From Sphingobium sp. CECT 9361 (GTDB lineage: Bacteria; Pseudomonadota; Alphaproteobacteria; Sphingomonadales; Sphingomonadaceae): DNA of 64,000 bases. The notes beneath the pieces are model-generated. The model had not been told where the DNA came from and made no database searches. It saw only the letters and a list, made by a program, of their open reading frames with translations. The stretch covers positions 1 through 64,000 of the forward strand of contig NZ_CAKKNC010000006.1 in NCBI RefSeq assembly GCF_918741285.1. Direction: 5' to 3'. Both the position numbers and the translations under genes were made by a program. This document shows, one piece after another, positions 32,046-41,489 of this stretch (position 1 is its first letter; the number at the start of each line of letters is the position of its first letter).

Positions 32046-34328
32046 CTAGTCAGCCGGAGTGAGGGCGAAGGCACGCAGGGAGACCTGTGCCGGGTCGGCT
32101 GCGCGCGGCGCATCAAACTGGCTAAGGCGGCCATAGCCGTCGGTCGCCAGCGCATAGACGCGCAGGGCCTCGCCGAAAGCAGCCCGGATGCAAGGGGCTT
32201 GCCCGGCCGGCAGGGCCTCGGTGAACAATGTCGCGACCGGCAGGGTCTTGCTGAACTGATCGCCCGCTCGCACGAAGCCGTTTGCGGATGCCGCATCGAC
32301 ATGCCCCACCGCGCTTGCCGAAGGCAGAAGCGTGGCGACGCGGCCGACGTCGAAGTCGAAGCTGGCATAGTTTCCGGGCTGGCTGGCGCGGAAGGCGATT
32401 GTGACCGCCGCACCGGGCTCATATTCCAGGAAACCGCAGGGCGTGTCATTTGCGCCCGGTGCCACCGTCACCGGCAATATGGTTCCGAAGCATTGGCGAT
32501 TGTCGACATGCAGCACCAGACGATAAGCGACTGCATGGCCGGCGCCGTCGAGCAACAGTCGATCGTGCACGGCGGGCTGTGTGACGTAGGTGCCTTCGGT
32601 GAGCGGTGCCGGATCGACGATCTGGTTGATGCCGACGCCTTCCGCGGTGAGATCGACTCTGGTCATTACCCCGGCAACCTTGCGGAACAGCTCCAGCTTC
32701 AGTTCATATTTTCCCGGAGCCAGCCCTTCGGTATTCAGATAGGCGCTGGCGAGGTCGAACCCTTCGTCGAGGATTTCCCAATCTTCGCCACCAGCGGGCA
32801 GTACCGGGTCGATCTCGACGAAATAGCCCGTCACGCCCGGCGCGGGGCCGATCTGAAGCGATTTGTAAACGACCGGCGCGCCCGGAGGTGTCGCTTCACG
32901 GTAATGCCGCGATACAGGGGCATCGATCACTGTCCAATCAGCTTCGGACGCGCTTCCGAGCGTGCGGTAGGACCAGCGATAATGGGTGATGTTCGCAGGG
33001 ACCAATCCGTCACCAAAGTCGACGCGCGGTTCGAGCGTTGCGCCGAAAGGAGACTCCTTCGTCGCATCGATCCAGCCAGACTTGACAGTTCCTGCCTTGG
33101 CGGGGTCCGCCGACGGGTCAGCCAGCGAAGGTTCGCGGTTGATCTCGCCCATGCTGACCTGACGGCCGATCGTCTTGACGACGATCTGCTTGCCAAGCAC
33201 CTCCGTACCGGTGCCGCAACCTGGAACGCGCGGATCGGTGACCGTGATCTTTACCTCGGTATTGCAGGGATAGTTCCACCATATATGGCAGGGAATGGGC
33301 GGGCGATGGACCGTCGTCCATGTGCCGCCGATCGAATATTCCACCCAGAAATACAGGTCCGGCTTGTCGCCTGAGCAGGGATACCAGATGGTCGTTTCGA
33401 AATGGCCGTCATCGTCGGTCATGACCACGCGCAGTTCATCGCAGCGATAGAACCAATGGTGTAACCAGGGCCAGCGGCAAATCCACGGGCGGATGATGGT
33501 GAGATTGTCGACGAGCGCGCGGCGCACCACCGTCACCGATTCCGACAGCAGGCTGGAAAGCATCGGCTGCGAAAGCTGAGTGAAGGCAGAGGACTGACCG
33601 AAGCGGCCCGCGAGAAGAGGCGCGTCTACTGGCGGGTCCGGCTGCGGATTGAATGCAACCTTATCGCCCCGCGATCCGCTGACAATCTGCCTGACCTGAG
33701 TCTTTTGGCGCAGGCTTGCAACATCCATAGAGGCGATTCGAATATCGTTGAGCGGTCCGGGATCGGGAATCGGGATTTTCGGCTTCGGGATCGGCTGGCG
33801 CAGAATATCCAGCAAGTCGTCGCGAATACGAATGATGTCGAGATCGGGCAGGCGCCAGAGGATGAACGGCAGCCGGTCGACTTCGCAAATATGAACGCGC
33901 GCATTGCAGACCGGCGCTTCGACCACCACGCCGCCCGCCGAAACGGTGCGTTTTACGATACGTCCGCGCACTCGGCAGATGCACAGCGGCCAGTGCGGCC
34001 AGAGAATGTCCGGAATGGGCGGCAGCTCATAGACCGGGCGTTGCGGGTCAAAGCGCCATTGCGGCTCAAAGGCATCCATCTGCTCCAGCGCCTGGAGCGA
34101 GGGCGGCGCCTCACGCTTGCCGTCAAACGACGGGCCGATTAATAGCCGGGCACCCTTTGCCACGCGTTCGACGGACAATTGAGCCTTGCCGTTTTCCACG
34201 GGCGCGGAGCCGAGCAGTGCGCCCGCCCGGTCGAACAGATAGGCCGTTATGGGGATCGGTTTGTCAGGTCGTCCCTCGAAATCGACCGCTATGGTGAAAC
34301 TTGTGGGTTTTACGCTTTTGCTTTCCAT
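32046..34328 (-). CDS. Large beta-rich protein with split transthyretin-like domain, first gene of the cassette
   Basis: 760 residues, no signal peptide or membrane helix. The first 70 residues look like a small beta domain. Around residues 116-150 (CICRVRGRIV, VCNARVHICEVD) and 302-345 (MTDDDGHFETTIWY) are the two halves of a carboxypeptidase-regulatory/transthyretin-like fold, separated by about 150 residues. The C-terminal 350 residues are beta-rich and lack motifs that I recognise. AGGAGA lies eight bases before the ATG at 34328. It is followed by three co-directional genes with gaps of 24 to 84 bases. Its function is unknown; a structural or surface-binding role is only a guess. Confidence 0.6.
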   Translation of the reverse strand: MESKSVKPTSFTIAVDFEGRPDKPIPITAYLFDRAGALLGSAPVENGKAQLSVERVAKGARLLIGPSFDGKREAPPSLQALEQMDAFEPQWRFDPQRPVYELPPIPDILWPHWPLCICRVRGRIVKRTVSAGGVVVEAPVCNARVHICEVDRLPFILWRLPDLDIIRIRDDLLDILRQPIPKPKIPIPDPGPLNDIRIASMDVASLRQKTQVRQIVSGSRGDKVAFNPQPDPPVDAPLLAGRFGQSSAFTQLSQPMLSSLLSESVTVVRRALVDNLTIIRPWICRWPWLHHWFYRCDELRVVMTDDDGHFETTIWYPCSGDKPDLYFWVEYSIGGTWTTVHRPPIPCHIWWNYPCNTEVKITVTDPRVPGCGTGTEVLGKQIVVKTIGRQVSMGEINREPSLADPSADPAKAGTVKSGWIDATKESPFGATLEPRVDFGDGLVPANITHYRWSYRTLGSASEADWTVIDAPVSRHYREATPPGAPVVYKSLQIGPAPGVTGYFVEIDPVLPAGGEDWEILDEGFDLASAYLNTEGLAPGKYELKLELFRKVAGVMTRVDLTAEGVGINQIVDPAPLTEGTYVTQPAVHDRLLLDGAGHAVAYRLVLHVDNRQCFGTILPVTVAPGANDTPCGFLEYEPGAAVTIAFRASQPGNYASFDFDVGRVATLLPSASAVGHVDAASANGFVRAGDQFSKTLPVATLFTEALPAGQAPCIRAAFGEALRVYALATDGYGRLSQFDAPRAADPAQVSLRAFALTPAD

Positions 34329-34883
34329 GGCTGGATCTCCTGTTTGAGGGCATGCGCCCCCGTTTCGCGAAGCGCTTTGCGTTTGCGCGATTGGTCCATC
34401 ATCGTCAGAGGCAGGGTGAACGAAGCACGCAGCTTTCCCTCGCCACAATCATTGTGTGGACGGACACAGTCTCTGACTTTCTCGTTGTGTTTTTATCGCC
34501 ACCATCACGCGTGCGGTGGCTGATTAAAGCCGGAGCAGCGAACCCAAGGAAAACGCCGGCCTATGGACAGATCACTTGTCCACGATGCAGATAGTAAACC
34601 TATGTGAGGGGGTTGAGCGTGATGGATGTCACGCCCGATGTCATGAACAGAATCAACGGCTTATTATGGACGAAATTCCGTATTGAAATACGATAGGCCG
34701 CCCGATTTGGTCGATAAACGCCAACATATCAGCCATAGTCCGCGCTGAAATCAATATTCTGAAGTCCGTTTATCCAGTCCCGCTATTTCCCGCATTTGGA
34801 TGCAGTTTTGACGGCGGATTTGAATGTCTTCGCTGACCCCGGTTTGCGCCCGGTTTAATCAGGGCCACGCAACGTTCTAGCCC
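34329..34883. other. Intergenic region with CRP-like dyad upstream of the four-gene cassette
   Basis: No convincing gene was found in these 555 bases, which are AT-richer from about 34590 to 34800. They hold the promoter of the cassette starting at 34328 and the 3' side of the efflux operon. The main visible element is the dyad at 34617-34634. Confidence 0.55.
34617..34634. promoter_or_regulatory. CRP-like dyad GTGA-N6-TCAC
   Basis: GCGTGATGGATGTCACGC is a perfect dyad with 6-base arms and a 6-base spacer, matching the GTGA-N6-TCAC core of Crp-family sites. It is about 290 bases upstream of the start of the four-gene cassette. The Crp/Fnr protein encoded at 28849-29547 is an obvious candidate to bind it. 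Confidence 0.5.
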
Positions 34884-36305
34884 TTATTCAATTAAACCCC
34901 CACCAAGCGCGCGATACAGACCGATCGCATTGGACAGACTATCATGCTGGAGGTCGAGCAGCGCCCCGCGTGCAGCGAAATCTCCGCGCTGCGCGTCGAG
35001 AAGCTCAAGCCGACCATCAACGCCTGCGCGATAGCGTAAAGCGGAAAAACGAAGGCGCGCCCCGGCGCTTGCGGCCGCCCGCCGCTGCGCCTCCATCTGT
35101 CGGTCGAAGGTCGCGCGCCCTGCAAGCCCATCGGCGACTTCGCGAAACGCGGCCTGGATCGCGCGCTCATAGCTGGCGATCGCGATCGAACTACGAACCT
35201 TTGCAAGATCGAGGTTGCCGCGAATCTGGCCGCCTTGGAAAACGGGAGCGGTTATCTGCGGGACGAACGACCACGCACGATTGCCCCCGCTGAACAGATT
35301 TTCCAGGGCGAGGCTCGAAAAGCCAAGCGCTGCCGTGAGCGACAGGCGCGGAAAAAAGGCGGCCCGCGCGGCACCGACATCGGCGTTGGCGGCAACAAGT
35401 TCATGCTCGGCCTGCCGTATATCGGGCCGATGAATGAGCAGGTCAGATGGCAGGCCAGCCGGCAAATGCGTGCGAATGCCCTGCATCCCGAGTGCGCGCG
35501 GTGCGGGCAGATCTTGCGGAAGCGGACTTCCGACCAGCAGCGTCAGCGCATTGGTCGCTTGGGCGAGCGCACGCCTGCGCCCTTCAAGATCGGCTTCTGC
35601 CTGGCTTACTTGCCCCTCAGCCTGCGCGATATCCAGGCCGCTGTTCTGCGCAGCCGCATGCATGCGGCGAGCAATTTCGAGCGAACTGCGCCAGTCCAGA
35701 AGCGTTGCTTCCGTCAGCTTTAGCTGTTCCTCTGCCAGACGTTCGTCGACATAGGCATCCGCGACCGCGCCGATGAGTGAAATCCGTGTCGCACGCCGCC
35801 CTTCATCGGTGGCCAGATAACGCTCAAAAGCGGCCTGAGACTGAGATCGCAACCGGCCGAAAAGGTCGATCTCAAAGCTGGTAAGCGCTGCCTGAGCCGT
35901 AAACTGTTCGAACTCGAAACCGGTTTGGCCTGTGCTGGTGTTGCCACCGCCTATCGATGCACCTGCGGTTGCGGCAGGTGTTCGTTGCCTGCTGTAACCT
36001 GCACTAGCCTCGATCGCAGGCAGCCCCGCGCCGCGCTGCACACGATACTGCGCGCGCACAGCCTCGACATTGAGCGCGGCTATGCGCAGATCGCGACTTT
36101 CATTCAAAGCCAGCGCGATCAGCCGCTGAAGGCGGGGGTCGGGAAACGTTTCGCGCCAGTGCAATTCCGCCGCGTTACCTAGATCGGTTGCGTGTGCGCC
36201 CGGAAAGGCTGCTGAAACAGGCGCTACCGGAATATCCAGCCGGGGGTTCATCGAACATCCTGCAAGAAGCACGGCCGACAAAAGAGATGTGGTGCGCCAT
36301 CTCAT
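34884..36305 (-). CDS. RND efflux outer-membrane lipoprotein (NodT/OprM family)
   Basis: 473 residues. The signal ends in a lipobox (LLAGC, lipidated Cys16). The tandem four-helix repeats of the TolC/OprM family follow, with FPDPRLQRLIALALNESRDL and the duplicated ADVGAARAAFFPRLSLTAA block. It forms the outer channel of a tripartite exporter. Its start overlaps the end of the pump gene by four bases. Confidence 0.9.
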   Translation of the reverse strand: MRWRTTSLLSAVLLAGCSMNPRLDIPVAPVSAAFPGAHATDLGNAAELHWRETFPDPRLQRLIALALNESRDLRIAALNVEAVRAQYRVQRGAGLPAIEASAGYSRQRTPAATAGASIGGGNTSTGQTGFEFEQFTAQAALTSFEIDLFGRLRSQSQAAFERYLATDEGRRATRISLIGAVADAYVDERLAEEQLKLTEATLLDWRSSLEIARRMHAAAQNSGLDIAQAEGQVSQAEADLEGRRRALAQATNALTLLVGSPLPQDLPAPRALGMQGIRTHLPAGLPSDLLIHRPDIRQAEHELVAANADVGAARAAFFPRLSLTAALGFSSLALENLFSGGNRAWSFVPQITAPVFQGGQIRGNLDLAKVRSSIAIASYERAIQAAFREVADGLAGRATFDRQMEAQRRAAASAGARLRFSALRYRAGVDGRLELLDAQRGDFAARGALLDLQHDSLSNAIGLYRALGGGLIE

Positions 36306-39300
36306 GCCAGGAACTCCCTTTCGGGGGCAGGCCGTCCCTTTTGCCCCGCCCTGCTGCGCTTCCCAAGTTTGTCTGCAAGGCTCAGAATCACGACGAAGAA
36401 TACGGGGACGAAAAACACCGCAAGGACAGTCCCCGTGATCATCCCGCCAAACACGCCCGTACCGATTGCGTGCTGTGTCTCTGCGCTGGCACCGCCAGCA
36501 ACCATCAGCGGGACGACGCCCAGGGTGAACGCCAGACTAGTCATCACGATGGGACGGAGCCGGACTTTTGCCGCTGTCGACGCTGCCTCTGTCAGACTCA
36601 TTCCCTGCTCGCGATACTGTTTGGCAAACTCGACAATCAGGATCGCATTCTTGGCAGAAAGGCCGATGATCGTGATCATGCCAACCTTGAAGAAAATGTC
36701 GTTGGGCATTCCGCGCAGCATGACGGCCGCAATCGCGCCTATCAGTCCCAGCGGAACAACAAGCATCACGGACAGTGGTATCGACCAGCTTTCATAAAGT
36801 GCAGCCAGCACCAGAAAGACGACCAGCATCGACAGCACGAGCAGCATCGGCGCTTCTGCACCGGCCTGCTTTTCCTGCAAGGACTGTCCGGTCCATTCAA
36901 TCGCAAAGCCCTTGGGGAGTTGGGCTGCAAGCCGCTCCATTTCGGCCATGGCATTGCCGCTTGAGACACCCGGCGCCGCCGTGCCAGCGATCTTCATCGA
37001 AGGATAGCCGTTGTAACGCGTGAGCTGGAGCGGCGTCTGGCCCCATTTCGGGGTCACCACTTCAGAAAGCGGCACCATCCCGCCCGTGTCGTTGCGGACC
37101 TGAAGTTTCAGCACATCGGACAATTGCATGCGAAACGGCGCGTCAGCCTGGATAATAACCTGCTGCATCCGTCCACGCTCAGGAAAATCATTGATATAGA
37201 ACGATCCCATTGCAGCCGAGATGGTCTCGCTGATGGTCGCGAACGAGACACCAAGCGCTTGTGCTTTTTGGCGGTCAATATCGAGTTCTACACTCATGCT
37301 ATCGGGCAGGTTCTCGGAATAGACGCCTGTTACCAACTTGCTCTGTGCGGCGGCTGCGATCAGCTGCCGCTGCGCGGCGAGCAGCGCTGCCTCTCCCTGA
37401 TTGGCGCGGTCCTGCAATCGCAACGAGAAGCCGGACGAATTACCCAGTTCCTCGATCGCCGGCGGCATCAGGCTCATGACCTGGCCCTCCGGCACATGGG
37501 CCATCGTCTTGGTCGCGGCTGCGATTTCTGCTGTTGCCGTTTCACCATTACGGTCGCCCCAATCCTTTAGCATGGTGAACGCCATGCCGACATTGGAGCC
37601 GGAACCGGCAAAGCCGAAACCGAGAATGGTTTCCACGTCCTTGGTGCCCGGACGTGCCATGGCATGGTCCTCGTACCGCTTGACGATGTCGAGCGTCCGC
37701 TCTTTGGTGGCATCGGCCGGAAGCTGGAAAATTGTCAGGAAATAACCCTGATCCTCTTCGGGCAGGAACGCGGTGGGCAGGCTTGTAAAGCCGATAACCA
37801 TCAAGCCGACGACAAGCGCGAACCCGGCCATGGCCCTGCGTGTATGGCGCAGCAGCTTTCCAAGCCAGCTGCAGTAACGATCAACCAGCCGCGAAAACAG
37901 GTTATCGAACCCGGTGAAGAACCGGTTCTTCTGCTGATGGCCATGAACGGGCCTGAGGATCGTTGCACACAGCGCGGGCGTGAGCGACAGCGCCAGAAAG
38001 GCAGAGCACAGGATCGAGACCGCCATGGACAGCGAGAACTGTCGATAGATTGCGCCAACAGAACCAGTCGCAAAGGCCATCGGGATGAACACGGCCGACA
38101 GGACCAGCGTAATGCCGATCACGGCACCCGTGATCTCCTCCATCGCCCTGATCGTGGCCTCTTTCGGCGACAGTCCATGCTCGACCATCAGCCGCTCGAC
38201 ATTTTCGACCACGACGATTGCGTCATCAACGATGATGCCAATCGCCAGTGCCATGCCGAACATTGTCAGAACATTGATCGAGAAGCCGGCGAGCAGCATC
38301 ACGGTAAAGGTGCCGAGCAATGCAATCGGCGCGACGATCGCTGGAATGAAGGTGTAGCGAATATTCTGAAGAAACAGGAACATCACCAGAAAGACCAGCA
38401 CCATTGCTTCGACGAGCGTCGTGGCAACCTTCTCGATCGATATCTTGACGAAAGGCGCGGTATCGAATGTGACGGCTGCCTGGACACCGCGGGGCATGGC
38501 TCTCTTGAGCTCTTCCAGTCGCGCGACCACGGCCTGCTGTGTCTGCACGGCGTTCGCACCGGGAGACAACAGGATGGCAATGCCGGCGCTGGGTTTGGCG
38601 TTATTGCGTACCGAAAAGCTGCTGGTCTGGGCGCCAAGTTCCACTCTGGCTACGTCACCCAGCGTGACACTCGATCCGTCAGCTTTCGCTTTCAAAATCA
38701 CTGCAGCAAACTGTTCGGGCGTGCTGAGCTGACCGGTGGCCGTTAGCGGTACTGTAACCCGTTGCCCCGACACTGCAGGGGAATCGCCAAGCTTGCCTGG
38801 TGCGATCTGGATGTTTTGAGCTGCTATAGCGGCGGTGACATCGCCGATCGACAGATTGTAGGAAAGCAGTTTCATCGGATCGAACCAGATCCGCATCGCC
38901 TGCTCGGATCCGAACAATTGCGTACGACCGACTCCCGGAATCCGCTTGATTTCCGGAATGACGTTGCGCGCGGCATAGTCGCCCAATTGGACCGGGTCAT
39001 GGCTTCCGTCCGGGGAAAAGAGATCCACGATCATCAGGAAGCTCGACGAGGCCGCTTCCACTGTTACGCCGGTTTGCCGCACCATTTGGGGTAGGCGCGG
39101 TTCGACAGTTTTCAGCCTGTTCTGAACGTCCACCTGCGCTAGTTCGGGGTCGGTGCCGGGCTTGAAGGTCGCCGTGATAGACGCCTCACCAGAGGTATCG
39201 ACCGAAGATTCGAAATAGAGCAGGTTCTTTACACTCGACAGCTCCCGCTCGATCAGGCTGACGACATTGTCGTTCATCGACTGCGGAGTAGCGCCGGGAT

Positions 39301-39445
39301 AGCTCGCATTGATAGTGACCGACGGCGGCGCCACGGTTGGATAGCGGGCAATCGGAAGCTGTGGGATGGCAATGAGCCCGACCAGCACGATCGCGATGGC
39401 TATCACCCAGGCAAAAATCGGGCGGTTGATGAAGAACTGAGGCAT
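36302..39445 (-). CDS. RND family hydrophobe/amphiphile efflux pump, inner-membrane permease
   Basis: 1047 residues, the normal size for HAE1 pumps such as AcrB/MexB/AdeB. The start MPQFFINRPIFAWVIAIAI is diagnostic. The first TM4 block carries the proton relay GMALAIGIIVDDAIVVVENVER, and the second half has the Lys-containing GLSAKNAILIVEFA. It exports drugs or other hydrophobic compounds using the proton gradient. It lies between adaptor and outer-membrane genes on the same strand. Substrates cannot be read from the sequence. Confidence 0.93.
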   Translation of the reverse strand: MPQFFINRPIFAWVIAIAIVLVGLIAIPQLPIARYPTVAPPSVTINASYPGATPQSMNDNVVSLIERELSSVKNLLYFESSVDTSGEASITATFKPGTDPELAQVDVQNRLKTVEPRLPQMVRQTGVTVEAASSSFLMIVDLFSPDGSHDPVQLGDYAARNVIPEIKRIPGVGRTQLFGSEQAMRIWFDPMKLLSYNLSIGDVTAAIAAQNIQIAPGKLGDSPAVSGQRVTVPLTATGQLSTPEQFAAVILKAKADGSSVTLGDVARVELGAQTSSFSVRNNAKPSAGIAILLSPGANAVQTQQAVVARLEELKRAMPRGVQAAVTFDTAPFVKISIEKVATTLVEAMVLVFLVMFLFLQNIRYTFIPAIVAPIALLGTFTVMLLAGFSINVLTMFGMALAIGIIVDDAIVVVENVERLMVEHGLSPKEATIRAMEEITGAVIGITLVLSAVFIPMAFATGSVGAIYRQFSLSMAVSILCSAFLALSLTPALCATILRPVHGHQQKNRFFTGFDNLFSRLVDRYCSWLGKLLRHTRRAMAGFALVVGLMVIGFTSLPTAFLPEEDQGYFLTIFQLPADATKERTLDIVKRYEDHAMARPGTKDVETILGFGFAGSGSNVGMAFTMLKDWGDRNGETATAEIAAATKTMAHVPEGQVMSLMPPAIEELGNSSGFSLRLQDRANQGEAALLAAQRQLIAAAAQSKLVTGVYSENLPDSMSVELDIDRQKAQALGVSFATISETISAAMGSFYINDFPERGRMQQVIIQADAPFRMQLSDVLKLQVRNDTGGMVPLSEVVTPKWGQTPLQLTRYNGYPSMKIAGTAAPGVSSGNAMAEMERLAAQLPKGFAIEWTGQSLQEKQAGAEAPMLLVLSMLVVFLVLAALYESWSIPLSVMLVVPLGLIGAIAAVMLRGMPNDIFFKVGMITIIGLSAKNAILIVEFAKQYREQGMSLTEAASTAAKVRLRPIVMTSLAFTLGVVPLMVAGGASAETQHAIGTGVFGGMITGTVLAVFFVPVFFVVILSLADKLGKRSRAGQKGRPAPEREFLA

Positions 39446-39463
39446 GGGTCGGACTCTTCGCGC

Positions 39464-40603
39464 TTAGCGAGACGTGGCGGCAGGCCGCCAGGCGATGGAA
39501 TTTACCGGTACATTGGGTTGAATCTTGCTCTGCCCCTCGACAACGACCGTGTCGCCCGCCCGTAGTCCGCTCGAAATGACGTAGCGACCATCGATCACGT
39601 CGCTGGCAACCACATCGCGCGCACGAACGCGCCCCTGACTGTCGACGATATAGACTTGGGCCTTGCCTTGCATATCCCGCTGCACTGCCTGCTGTGGAAC
39701 GGTGACCGCCTGCCGCACCAATGAGCGCAGCAGGCGCGCACGTACAAACATGCCTGGCAGCAGACGCTGATCGCGGTTCGGCACGAGAATGCGAACGACG
39801 GCATTTCCGGTACTGGGATCGACAGCGATACCCGAAAACAGCATTTTTCCCTTTACAGCATAGGGTTTGCCGTCGGTGGAAAGGATCTCGACCATGGCAT
39901 CCTGATCAGCCGTCCCCGCCTTGATCGCTTCGCGAATGGCATCAATGCGGGCCACCGGTTGTCGGACGTCCACATAGACCTGGTCGATCTGCTGGACCCG
40001 TGCCAGCGGATTGGGGTCATTTGTCGATACAAGCGCACCCTCGGTTACCAGCGCTTCTCCGATCCGACCGCTGATCGGAGACGTGATACGTGCAAATCCC
40101 AGATCCAGCCGACGGCGCGCAAGAACCGCGCGAGCTTCTGCAACATCGGCCGCCGCCTGATCGCGCGCTACGGCAGCATCGTCATAGCTCTGACGGCTGA
40201 TCGCATCTGCATCGACCAGCGGACGCAGGCGATCCGCCTGCAGCTTTGCGCGTGCGAACATTGCCTCTGCACGCCGCAGCGCCGCCGCAGAGCTGTTCGC
40301 GTCGGCCTGATAAGGCGCGGAATTGATCTGGAACAGGGGCTGCCCCGCCCGCACCTCTCCGCCTTGCTCAAACATTTGGCGCTGAACAATACCACCGACT
40401 TGCGGGCGAATTTCGGCGATCTGGTAGGCCACTACGCGGCCGGGCAACTCGTCGAACGATGCGACAGGTCCCTTCTGGACCTTCATCACCGTCACTTCGA
40501 CCGCAGGAGGCAGCGGCTGCTCCTGCTGCGAGCAGCCGACAAGCACTGTCGCAAGCGCGCTGGCCGCCACAAGGACGGCTCCTTTGCGAACCTTTCCAAT
40601 CAT
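39464..40603 (-). CDS. RND efflux periplasmic adaptor subunit
   Basis: About 379 residues. A lipobox (TVLVGCS) ends the signal. The barrel-sandwich hybrid parts are VVAYQIAEIRPQVGGIV and ITSPISGRIGEALVTEGALV, flanking the coiled-coil hairpin (about 90-150). The start 40603 (MIGKVRKG) is preferred because it places the lipid signal at the N-terminus; GGAG is about 12 bases upstream. First gene of the efflux operon, with its promoter facing the two-component system. Confidence 0.92.
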   Translation of the reverse strand: MIGKVRKGAVLVAASALATVLVGCSQQEQPLPPAVEVTVMKVQKGPVASFDELPGRVVAYQIAEIRPQVGGIVQRQMFEQGGEVRAGQPLFQINSAPYQADANSSAAALRRAEAMFARAKLQADRLRPLVDADAISRQSYDDAAVARDQAAADVAEARAVLARRRLDLGFARITSPISGRIGEALVTEGALVSTNDPNPLARVQQIDQVYVDVRQPVARIDAIREAIKAGTADQDAMVEILSTDGKPYAVKGKMLFSGIAVDPSTGNAVVRILVPNRDQRLLPGMFVRARLLRSLVRQAVTVPQQAVQRDMQGKAQVYIVDSQGRVRARDVVASDVIDGRYVISSGLRAGDTVVVEGQSKIQPNVPVNSIAWRPAATSR

Positions 40604-40790
40604 AAAGTTATTCGTCTCCGCCTGTGGAAGGCTTTCCAAAACCGATCTTCATCGGAACACTGATCTGGAAGCTCTATGGCAGCGGAGCGTCGATCTTATG
40701 TGTGCACAGTGTTGCGGTTGTGTGGAGACACGTAGCCTGTCCCGGCTAAAATCTTCTAAGGAGCAAAAGCTCCGAAGGAGGAATCACAGC
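40604..40790. promoter_or_regulatory. Divergent control region of the efflux operon and two-component system
   Basis: The 187 bases separate the minus-strand adaptor gene from the plus-strand regulator gene. Small symmetrical elements are CCGATCTTCATCGG (about 40640), GTGTGCACAGTG (about 40701) and GGAAGGCTTTCC. The response regulator probably binds here to control the pump; which element it uses is not clear. Confidence 0.4.
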
Positions 40791-41489
40791 ATGGAACCGG
40801 ACAACGCGCTCGTGCTCGTCGTCGAAGATGAAGCCGATATCGCAGAGATAATAACCGCTTATCTTGAGCGCGAGGGCTTTCGCTGGGTCCATGCCAATGA
40901 TGGGGCGACTGCCATTGAATTGCACAGAGCGCTCAAGCCAGACATCGTCCTGCTGGATGTAGGGCTGCCGCGCAGCGACGGGTGGGAAGTTCTCAGTGAA
41001 TTGCGCAGACGCGGCAGCACGCCCGTGATCATGGTCACGGCCCTCGACAAGGATATCGACAAGCTTCAGGCACTGCGAATCGGTGCTGACGACTATGTGG
41101 TCAAGCCGTTCAATCCGGTCGAAGTCGTTGCTCGGGTCAGGGCAGTGCTGCGGCGCTCGGCAGGCCATTCCAGTCGAGGGATACTGCGCGTCGGCGCACT
41201 TCAGCTCGATCCGGAAAGTCACTTGGCAAGCGTCGTCACCGATGGTGAGCTGGTTCATCTCAATCTCACGCTCACAGAATATCGCCTACTGGTCCACATG
41301 GCTGCTGCGCCGATGCGGGTGTTCAGTCGCGGAGAACTGGTCGACGCCTGTCTACCCGGTGGCGACGCACTCGATCGTACGGTGGACAGCCATGTCAGCA
41401 AGCTTCGCAGAAAGCTGGCCGATGCCGGAATCGATGACATGCCGTCCGGCGTACGCGGCGTGGGTTATCGTCTGGTGGCTATTAGATGA
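40791..41489 (+). CDS. OmpR/PhoB-family response regulator (BaeR/AdeR-like)
   Basis: 232 residues. The receiver domain has acidic pocket EDE (12-14), phospho-acceptor Asp56 in DIVLLDVGLP, the T/S and K switch (MVTALD, VVKPF), and the C-terminal winged helix ends with HVSKLRRKL and RGVGYRLV. AAGGAGG lies nine bases before the ATG. It overlaps the kinase gene by four bases. It is transcribed away from the RND pump, as in adeRS-adeABC, so it very probably controls the pump. Confidence 0.92.
   Translation: MEPDNALVLVVEDEADIAEIITAYLEREGFRWVHANDGATAIELHRALKPDIVLLDVGLPRSDGWEVLSELRRRGSTPVIMVTALDKDIDKLQALRIGADDYVVKPFNPVEVVARVRAVLRRSAGHSSRGILRVGALQLDPESHLASVVTDGELVHLNLTLTEYRLLVHMAAAPMRVFSRGELVDACLPGGDALDRTVDSHVSKLRRKLADAGIDDMPSGVRGVGYRLVAIR

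Noticed and set aside
31920..33374. 484-residue plus-strand open frame
   Set aside because: Antisense to the 760-residue gene with an AGGAGA site; no motif seen.
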